64,000 bases of DNA, taken from NCBI RefSeq assembly GCF_003290085.1, contig NZ_QMKJ01000002.1, positions 248,001 through 312,000 of the forward strand, written 5' to 3'. A model generated the notes under the pieces. That model saw nothing but the letters and a program-made list of their open reading frames with translations. It made no database searches and was not told the origin of the DNA. This stretch comes from Aliidiomarina sp. B3213 (GTDB taxonomy: Bacteria; Pseudomonadota; Gammaproteobacteria; Enterobacterales; Alteromonadaceae). Both the position numbers and the translations under genes were made by a program. Of this stretch, positions 57,819 through 64,000 are shown piece after piece; positions within the stretch are counted from its first letter, which is position 1, and every line of letters starts with the position of its first letter.

Positions 57819-57852
57819 TCGCGGTTCGATTAAATTAATTTTGCATTTTGTT

Positions 57853-58869
57853 ATGAAAAAATACCATGTAACGGGCGTTGGTAACGCACTGGTTGATCGT
57901 GAATACCAAGTATCAGACAGTTTTTTAGAGCGCTATCAAGTTGAGAAAAGCATCATGACGCTACTTGACGAAGCGCAACAGCAGTTGCTGTTAGGTGAGC
58001 TCAACAAGGAATTTAAAATTGAGAAACGTGTCGGCGGTGGTTCAGCTGCAAACAGTCTTGTTGCCCTTAGCCAGTTTGGCGGTCAAGCGTTCTACTGCTG
58101 TAAAGTCGCAAACGACGAAGACGGTATTTTTTATCGCAAAGACTTACAAGCTGCTGGCGTAGACACACACCTACACGAACAAGACAACGACGGTCATACT
58201 GGTAAGTGCGTAGTCATGGTAACTCCGGACGCGGAACGTACCATGTGTACCTTTCTAGGTATCACTATCGATTTTTCCCACGACGAGCTGAAAGAAGAAG
58301 CTATCAAAGATAGCGAATACCTTTACATTGAGGGTTACCTAGCTACTTCAGAAATTGCCCGAGACGCGGTGAAGTCTGCTCGCAAAGCTGCTGAAAGTGC
58401 AAATACAAAAATTGCACTTACGTTTTCAGACTCATCAATGGTTAAGTATTTTAAAGAAGGCTTAGACGAATTTCTTACGCCGGGCGTAGACGTACTTTTC
58501 TGTAACCGTGAAGAAGCTGAAATTTACACAGGTAAAGATAGTCAAGAAGAAGCAATGAACGAGCTTCTTAAATACGCAAAACAGGTTGTGGTCACGCAAG
58601 GTAAAGAAGGTGCGTTGATCGGAACCCAAGAAAAGCGCGTAAAAGTTCCGGGGTTTCCAGTAAAAGCAATTGATACAAATGGCGCAGGCGACATGTTCGC
58701 AGGGGCCTACTTGTATGCGGTTACTCAAGGTTGGGGCATAGCAAAGGCAGGCACATTAGCAAGCCGCGCAGCGGCCGAGGTGGTCACCCATTATGGTCCG
58801 CGTTTACCTGCTCAAACCCACGAAGACATTTTGCAAGAATTGGCGCCTGCACAAGCAGAGCGCGTGTAA
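57853..58869 (+). CDS. Adenosine kinase (PfkB family)
   Basis: Ribokinase-fold enzyme phosphorylating adenosine to AMP. N-terminal GVGNALVDREY, the GGGSAANSLVALSQFGG substrate loop, and the catalytic DTNGAGDMFAGAYLY with its Asp. The ATG at 57853 is preferred over TTG 57841; 338 residues. 21 bp upstream of ahcY: it removes the adenosine released by S-adenosylhomocysteine hydrolysis and so pulls that reaction forward. Confidence 0.93.
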   Translation: MKKYHVTGVGNALVDREYQVSDSFLERYQVEKSIMTLLDEAQQQLLLGELNKEFKIEKRVGGGSAANSLVALSQFGGQAFYCCKVANDEDGIFYRKDLQAAGVDTHLHEQDNDGHTGKCVVMVTPDAERTMCTFLGITIDFSHDELKEEAIKDSEYLYIEGYLATSEIARDAVKSARKAAESANTKIALTFSDSSMVKYFKEGLDEFLTPGVDVLFCNREEAEIYTGKDSQEEAMNELLKYAKQVVVTQGKEGALIGTQEKRVKVPGFPVKAIDTNGAGDMFAGAYLYAVTQGWGIAKAGTLASRAAAEVVTHYGPRLPAQTHEDILQELAPAQAERV

Positions 58870-58890
58870 CTTATTAACTTAGGAATAATC

Positions 58891-60261
58891 ATGACTCATC
58901 AAGATTACAAAGTTGCTGATATCAGCCTTGCCGATTACGGTCGTAAAGAAATTTCTATCGCCGAATCTGAAATGCCGGCGCTCATGAAAATTCGCAAAAA
59001 ATATGCGCAAAGCAAACCGCTTGCGGGTGCGAAAATTATCGGCTGCATTCACATGACGATTCAAACAGCGGTGCTGATTGAAACGTTAATTGAACTTGGT
59101 GCAGAAGTACGTTGGTCTTCGTGCAATATATTTTCTACCCAAGACCACGCAGCAGCGGCTATAGCCGAAGCGGGTATTCCGGTGTTCGCTTGGAAAGGTG
59201 AAACTGAAGAAGAATACGAGTGGTGTTTAGAGCAAACCTGTTTGAAAGACGGTAAGCCTTGGGACGCCAACATGATTCTAGACGACGGTGGTGACCTCAC
59301 GTTGCTTATGCACGAGCGTTACCCTGAAATGTTAGACCACATTCATGGCATCACAGAAGAGACAACGACCGGCGTTCACCGTTTACTCGAAATGTTGAAG
59401 AAAGGAACGCTTAAAGTTCCTGCAATCAACGTGAACGACTCTGTAACCAAGTCTAAGAATGACAACAAATACGGCTGCCGTCACTCATTAAACGACGCTA
59501 TCAAGCGTGCAACAGACCACCTATTGTCAGGTAAAAAGGCCCTTGTTGTGGGCTACGGTGACGTAGGTAAAGGTTCTGCAGCAAGCCTTCGCCAAGAAGG
59601 CATGGTCGTTAAGGTGACTGAGGTTGACCCTATTTGTGCGATGCAAGCATGCATGGACGGCTATGAAGTTGTGTCTCCTTACATCGGCGGCAACAACACA
59701 GGTAATGGCGAAAGCATTAATACTGAATTACTTGCGCAAACTGACCTTATCGTGACCACAACCGGTAACGTCAACGTATGTGATCAATACATGCTAAGCG
59801 CACTTAAAAATGGTGCTGTTGTATGTAACATTGGTCACTTCGATAACGAAATCGACACGGCGTTCATGCGTAAAAATTGGCGTTGGGACGAAGTGAAGCC
59901 GCAAGTGCATCAAATTTTCCGTTCAGACAGTAAAGACGATTATTTAATTCTTCTTGCTGAGGGACGCTTAGTTAACTTAGGTAACGCAACAGGGCACCCA
60001 AGTCGCATTATGGACGGCTCTTTCGCCAACCAAGTATTGGCTCAAATTCACTTGTTCGAACAAGGGTATGCAAGCCTTTCTGATGCAGACAAAGCCGCTA
60101 AACTTACTGTTGAAGTATTGCCTAAGCAACTCGACGAAGAAGTAGCGAAATACATGGTTGAAGGTTTTGGCGGCGTGTTAACGAAAATGACGTCACAGCA
60201 AGCTGACTACATTGGTGTAGCTGTTGAAGGTCCTTACAAACCTGAAACCTACCGCTATTAA
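58891..60261 (+). CDS. ahcY: Adenosylhomocysteinase
   Basis: NAD-dependent hydrolysis of S-adenosylhomocysteine to adenosine and homocysteine, relieving methyltransferase inhibition. NAD site [12 protein letters not shown], catalytic HSLND and the C-terminal KPETYRY that caps NAD in the tetramer. 456 residues. Functionally linked to the upstream adenosine kinase. The window's methyltransferases (TrmJ, RsmC, RlmN) generate its substrate. Confidence 0.98.
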   Translation: MTHQDYKVADISLADYGRKEISIAESEMPALMKIRKKYAQSKPLAGAKIIGCIHMTIQTAVLIETLIELGAEVRWSSCNIFSTQDHAAAAIAEAGIPVFAWKGETEEEYEWCLEQTCLKDGKPWDANMILDDGGDLTLLMHERYPEMLDHIHGITEETTTGVHRLLEMLKKGTLKVPAINVNDSVTKSKNDNKYGCRHSLNDAIKRATDHLLSGKKALVVGYGDVGKGSAASLRQEGMVVKVTEVDPICAMQACMDGYEVVSPYIGGNNTGNGESINTELLAQTDLIVTTTGNVNVCDQYMLSALKNGAVVCNIGHFDNEIDTAFMRKNWRWDEVKPQVHQIFRSDSKDDYLILLAEGRLVNLGNATGHPSRIMDGSFANQVLAQIHLFEQGYASLSDADKAAKLTVEVLPKQLDEEVAKYMVEGFGGVLTKMTSQQADYIGVAVEGPYKPETYRY

Positions 60262-60276
60262 TCGACAAGGAACGTT

Positions 60277-60873
60277 ATGGAAAACTCTCAATTAATTTTC
60301 AGACCAATGACGGCAGCCGACGAAACGGCTGTCGTTAAGCTTGCGAATGAAGTTCATGGAGACAATTATTTGTCTCCTGAGAGTTTCCGTGACTACCTGA
60401 AAAAAGGCACCACTCAAGACGGAAGGAATCTGAATTGGTTGGCCTTCATGGACGAAGAGCTAGTTGGCATACGCCTTACATTTGCTGCGGGCAACTGGGA
60501 CGTCGATGAATGGTGCTCTCCTTCGGAATGGAACATCCCTGCTGACAAACTATGCTATTTTAAATGTGCCGCGGTATCAGAAAAGAGCCAAGGCCGCGGT
60601 GTTGGCAAAGGTCTTTTATACCACGCTATTGTTGAAGCTGTAGGTTCTGGCTGTCACGGTGGTTTAGCTCATATTTGGCGCCAAAGCCCGAATAACAGTG
60701 CCTTCCAGTATTTCTCAAAATGCGGTGGCGAGTTAGTAAAAGACCACCCAGACCGTTGGTTGTCTGCATCACTTAACGATGGCTATTACTGCCCAGTATG
60801 TGACGGCACATGCTACTGTGTTGCTGCTGAAATGATTCTCCCATTCGCGAATATAAGGTTGGTGTCTGTATAG
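60277..60873 (+). CDS. GNAT acetyltransferase with C-terminal cysteine cluster
   Basis: 198-residue GNAT protein; acetyl-CoA loop SEKSQGRGVGKGLL at about 101-114. The C-terminus carries C172-x2-C175-x3-C179-x-C181 in YYCPVCDGTCYCVA, a likely metal-binding knuckle. Substrate unknown. 15 bp after ahcY and 2 bp before the FAD oxidoreductase gene, so likely a functional pair with the latter. Confidence 0.85.
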   Translation: MENSQLIFRPMTAADETAVVKLANEVHGDNYLSPESFRDYLKKGTTQDGRNLNWLAFMDEELVGIRLTFAAGNWDVDEWCSPSEWNIPADKLCYFKCAAVSEKSQGRGVGKGLLYHAIVEAVGSGCHGGLAHIWRQSPNNSAFQYFSKCGGELVKDHPDRWLSASLNDGYYCPVCDGTCYCVAAEMILPFANIRLVSV

Positions 60874-60875
60874 CT

Positions 60876-62198
60876 ATGTATGACCCGGTGACCCATAAGA
60901 ACATTCCTCTGAGTCACGAAAAGCTTATCTCGAGCTACTGGTCTGCTATACAACCCGACTACAAACATCAACTTTACGCTTTTCCTCGCCAATGTGACAT
61001 TTTAATTATTGGTGCTGGCTATACAGGACTGAACGCAGCCCTCACCCTAGCTTCTGAATACAATCAATCGGTTACCGTACTCGATGCTGGGTCCATTGGT
61101 GCTGGCTGTAGTAGTCGCAATGCAGGTTTTGTATTGCCCGGAACGGGTCGATTGTCGTTTCAGGATTACCAAAGCAAGTTTGGAGTAGATACCGCACGAG
61201 CAGTTCAAGACGAATTCGCTTTAAGTGTTAATCGAGTTAAAGCGTTATGCGAAAGTGCTCCGGCTAGTGTACAACTCAATGAAGCCCGTTATTTAAAACT
61301 GGCTCATCGTAAGCATCTTAGCCAAAAACTTGAGGCTCAAGTAAGCCAATATAGTGACACCCTACTGAACGCAAATTGGATTGACCCGAAAACGTTACAG
61401 CAGCAATTACCTGGCGTGAATAACATGCATGGTGGAATATCCTTCACGCCCGCAATGTCACTCAACCCGAAAGCCTATGTGAATCACTTGGCAAGACTAT
61501 GCGACAAAGCAAATGTTCATATGCACAGTCAAATTGCGATGAGCCACTACGAACAACGTCGTCACGACATTGCGGTACATACCAACAAAGGTATTGTGCA
61601 CGCCAAAAAGCTTTTATTATGCACGAACGGTTATTTACCCAAAGGAGCGTCTCCTGAGCTTCGCTCCAAGCACCTTCCAGTGCTATCTTCTGTGTTGGTG
61701 ACTGAGCCGCTTAACCCTTCTGAAGTTGAAGCAATTGGGCTTTCTACGTCCGACCTAGTGATGGACACACGAAAACTTAAATACTATTACCGCTTGCTTC
61801 CAGACAATCGCCTGTTATTTGGCGGTCGAGGAGCTATTAGTGGTAAGAATGCCGCTCATCCAAAGTACGCTTCGCACTTACTAAAAGCGTTAAAACACAG
61901 TCTTCCTGCATTAAAAGGAATTAAAGCTGAATACCACTGGCATGGTTGGATAAGTGTTTCACTAGACAGCATGCCACGTGTATTTTCCCCAACTCCTGGC
62001 GTTTACACAGCCATGGGTTATTGCGGCGCAGGAATTGCTTTCTCAAACTTGGCAGGAAAGAGGCTCGCCCAACTTTCGATGGACGAGCCTTTGCCAGAGT
62101 TACCCTTCTACCAATCAGCGCTGCCGACCTTCCCTGCCCCAGCTATGCGACGACTAGGGCAGTGGCTGTACTACCAGTATGGTCAGTTAGTGGATTAA
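60876..62198 (+). CDS. FAD-dependent amine/amino-acid oxidoreductase (DAO family)
   Basis: 440-residue DAO-family flavoprotein. The ADP-binding fold starts at residue 40 (CDILIIGAGYTGLNAALTL); SSRNAGFVLPGTG and the C-terminal MGYCGAGIAFSNLAGK complete the FAD site. Closest by pattern to PuuB/OrdL-like gamma-glutamylputrescine or amino-acid oxidases. Substrate unknown. Paired with the GNAT gene (2 bp). Its stop overlaps the convergent ABC permease stop by 4 bp. Confidence 0.88.
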   Translation: MYDPVTHKNIPLSHEKLISSYWSAIQPDYKHQLYAFPRQCDILIIGAGYTGLNAALTLASEYNQSVTVLDAGSIGAGCSSRNAGFVLPGTGRLSFQDYQSKFGVDTARAVQDEFALSVNRVKALCESAPASVQLNEARYLKLAHRKHLSQKLEAQVSQYSDTLLNANWIDPKTLQQQLPGVNNMHGGISFTPAMSLNPKAYVNHLARLCDKANVHMHSQIAMSHYEQRRHDIAVHTNKGIVHAKKLLLCTNGYLPKGASPELRSKHLPVLSSVLVTEPLNPSEVEAIGLSTSDLVMDTRKLKYYYRLLPDNRLLFGGRGAISGKNAAHPKYASHLLKALKHSLPALKGIKAEYHWHGWISVSLDSMPRVFSPTPGVYTAMGYCGAGIAFSNLAGKRLAQLSMDEPLPELPFYQSALPTFPAPAMRRLGQWLYYQYGQLVD

Positions 62199-63334
62199 AG
62201 ACCAAATACAACCTTTTCACTTTTCAGTTTCCATTGAACTACAAACGCCAGTATTGCAGCCACAATTAGCGTAGACACACCACCAATTAAAAGTGGTAGA
62301 GCCGAAACGGGTTCACCGTTGATAGAGCCCAACAAGGCCTGATGCTGGGAAGTAATCGGTAAATACGCTAATGCCGGGTGAGAGAATCGAGTAAATTCCA
62401 ACACGAAAACTACGGTCATTGGTGCGAACATCACGAACGTAATGTAGGTTTGCGCTTCTTTAAAGCTCTTGGCAAGGAAAGACACCAATAGTTGCAGGAA
62501 GCTTGCAAACAACGCCACGGGCAGCAATACCAATGCTAACGTCGCTTGGGTTAGAAAGCTAAAGCTTACATCTATCCCTAGCTTTTCTAACGGCACAAAC
62601 ATAAACACTAATGGAATCATGGCGAGAGTTAACACGCCCCCTAACATTGCGAATGTCGATGCAGTAAATGCCTTTCCTAGAACCAGATCAGCCGACGTTA
62701 GTGGCTGAGCCAATAGAAACTCCAAAGAGTTGCGTTCACGTTCACCAGCGCTTGTATCAATAGCTACATTCATACCCGCAAAGAAAACCGACATAATCAC
62801 AAATACCATGACCGTACCCATGATTAGCGCAGCGCGAGATTCTTTGGTAGCCGTGTCTTGCCGTGCGGGTGTAATAGCTTGCATAACTTCGGGGCTAACA
62901 CCTCGCATCATCAAACGCGCGCCAGCAACAATTCGGTTATAACCGTTAATTGCACTCTCTACTCTTCGACGAGCGTCACTACCTTTACGCTCAGAATAAT
63001 CAGCTCGAATAATAATCGTAATAGGCTCAGCAGAAGCTAATTTCTCTTGGTAGTCTTCAGGGATCGTCAATTCTATAGACGCTTGTTCGGGATCTTCATG
63101 CGCCACAATACCGTTTTGTTGCAAATGACGAACCAACTCAGGAGCATACTCCGCGCCGGTTAAGGAAACTTCTAAGTCACTTTTAGAGGTAGCCTGATTC
63201 ACCACTGCAAAAAACGCTACCGCCATAAGCATTGGTCCGAAGAACGCGTAAGACATGGCCGCCATAACTGAGCGTCGATCACGAATCGCGTCTTTCAGTT
63301 CTTTCAGCCAAACTGTTTTCCATGCAGAAGTCAT
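62195..63334 (-). CDS. ABC-2 type permease, NatB-like
   Basis: 379-residue permease: one N-terminal helix (about 20-45), a periplasmic domain (about 45-170), then five helices (about 175-370). The arrangement matches NatB-type permeases (COG1668), which pair with NatA to export sodium or other solutes; here the substrate is unproven. Start overlaps the ATPase stop by 1 bp, so the two form one exporter. Confidence 0.88.
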   Translation of the reverse strand: MTSAWKTVWLKELKDAIRDRRSVMAAMSYAFFGPMLMAVAFFAVVNQATSKSDLEVSLTGAEYAPELVRHLQQNGIVAHEDPEQASIELTIPEDYQEKLASAEPITIIIRADYSERKGSDARRRVESAINGYNRIVAGARLMMRGVSPEVMQAITPARQDTATKESRAALIMGTVMVFVIMSVFFAGMNVAIDTSAGERERNSLEFLLAQPLTSADLVLGKAFTASTFAMLGGVLTLAMIPLVFMFVPLEKLGIDVSFSFLTQATLALVLLPVALFASFLQLLVSFLAKSFKEAQTYITFVMFAPMTVVFVLEFTRFSHPALAYLPITSQHQALLGSINGEPVSALPLLIGGVSTLIVAAILAFVVQWKLKSEKVVFGL

Positions 63335-64000
63335 TATACGATCCCCTCGTCGGTACCAATTAGTTTTACAAAGGCTTCTTCAAAGCTACTTTCGCCTGTT
63401 TGTTCGCACAATGCTTGCGGAGAATCATTTGCGACCACTTGGCCTTTAACCATAATGACCACCCGGTCACATAAAGCCGCAACCTCTTGCATAACGTGGC
63501 TCGAGAATAAAATGCAACGCCCTTCTTCTTTTAGCTGAAACATAAGTTCACGCAAAATTCGGGTACTCATGACGTCCAAACCGCGGCTCGGTTCATCGAG
63601 AATCAAATTCTTCGGCTGATGAACAATAGCTTGTGCAAGAGCCACCTTCATGCGTTGCCCTTGTGAAAAGCCCTGCGTTTTCCGGTCTGCTATGTCTTCC
63701 ATGCCCAAGCTCTTAATAACACTTTCTACGTTACGTTGTTGTTGCTCGCCTTTGAGTCCATGAAGCTCCGCAATGTAAGCAATATGCTCACGTGGCGTGA
63801 GGCGTTCGTATAGACCAAACTTGTCTGGGAAAATACCAATTTGTTTTCTTACCGTAAGCGGCTCTTTCTGTGCTGCAACACCATCGATTAGCGCTTCGCC
63901 TTGGTCTGGATGAATTAATCCGTAGAGGCTACGTAAACAGGTTGTTTTACCCGCACCATTCGGTCCAAGTAAGCCAGTAATTTCGTTATCTGACGCTGAA
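63334..64000 (-). CDS. ABC transporter ATP-binding protein, NatA-like (5' end outside window)
   Basis: Partial gene: the frame remains open to the window edge. Walker A GPNGAGKTT lies at the edge, then the signature GFSQGQRMKVALAQ, Walker B NLILDEPSRGLD and the switch His in FSSHVMQEV. Only a few N-terminal residues before Walker A are missing. It energises the adjacent NatB-like permease. Confidence 0.93.
   Translation of the reverse strand, partial: SASDNEITGLLGPNGAGKTTCLRSLYGLIHPDQGEALIDGVAAQKEPLTVRKQIGIFPDKFGLYERLTPREHIAYIAELHGLKGEQQQRNVESVIKSLGMEDIADRKTQGFSQGQRMKVALAQAIVHQPKNLILDEPSRGLDVMSTRILRELMFQLKEEGRCILFSSHVMQEVAALCDRVVIMVKGQVVANDSPQALCEQTGESSFEEAFVKLIGTDEGIV

Overview
The window is a chromosomal segment of a gammaproteobacterium. 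The layouts rlmN-rodZ-ispG-hisS-yfgM-bamB-der, guaB-guaA, rppH-ptsP-lgt-thyA, hslR-hslO and suhB/trmJ, together with a complete gspC-N type II secretion operon, RsmC, MutH and an ArcA-like regulator, all point there. Moderate GC, very tight packing and the RimK/zinc-protease/aspartoacylase cluster suggest a marine Alteromonadales, possibly near Idiomarinaceae; that family placement is inference. I saw no rRNA, tRNA, insertion sequence, prophage or CRISPR array.

Layout. 0.2-5.7 kb: an SGNH-domain lipoprotein-like gene, then guaA and guaB (GMP synthesis), with xseA divergent. 5.7-17.9 kb: mscS, then the 12-gene T2SS operon gspC to gspN, all on the minus strand. 18.0-19.3 kb: hslR-hslO (heat-shock rescue). 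19.3-27.4 kb: a minus-strand housekeeping run, rlmN, rodZ, ispG, hisS, yfgM, bamB, der. 27.5-32.6 kb: ndk, msrA with a MetJ-like operator, a lone iscS-type desulfurase behind trmJ, suhB, a DUF3545 microprotein and ung. 32.7-37.8 kb: a DUF1302 outer-membrane protein, etfBA, and csdE converging on tcdA. 37.8-44.6 kb: a dense minus-strand train, rppH, ptsP, TSUP permease, lgt, thyA, a REC-CheC protein and a PAS protein. 44.7-48.8 kb: mutH with a 30-residue membrane microprotein, then an EAL phosphodiesterase divergent from a retropepsin-like protease, RimK ligase and aspartoacylase-like hydrolase. 48.8-55.0 kb: Hpt protein, FapA (DUF342), rsmC, histidine kinase, ArcA-like regulator and a solitary Hpt protein. 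55.1-64.0 kb: folE2, DUF2726, a CbiB-like membrane protein, adenosine kinase, ahcY, a GNAT/FAD-oxidoreductase pair, and a NatAB-type ABC exporter cut by the window end.

Working together. BamB, RodZ, Lgt, the T2SS and DUF1302 form an envelope/export theme. AhcY and adenosine kinase clear S-adenosylhomocysteine. TrmJ, TcdA, RlmN, RsmC and RimK/HslR modify or rescue the translation machinery. The most interesting loci are the EAL-protease-RimK-hydrolase cluster (a probable c-di-GMP-linked ribosome-modification system), attenuator-like hairpins around the start of the CbiB-like gene, the IscS lacking both its operon and its IscU-binding tail, the split kinase/regulator/Hpt module, and several structured leaders. 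Start codons were revised from the longest frame wherever a Shine-Dalgarno site or family N-terminus supported a different one.
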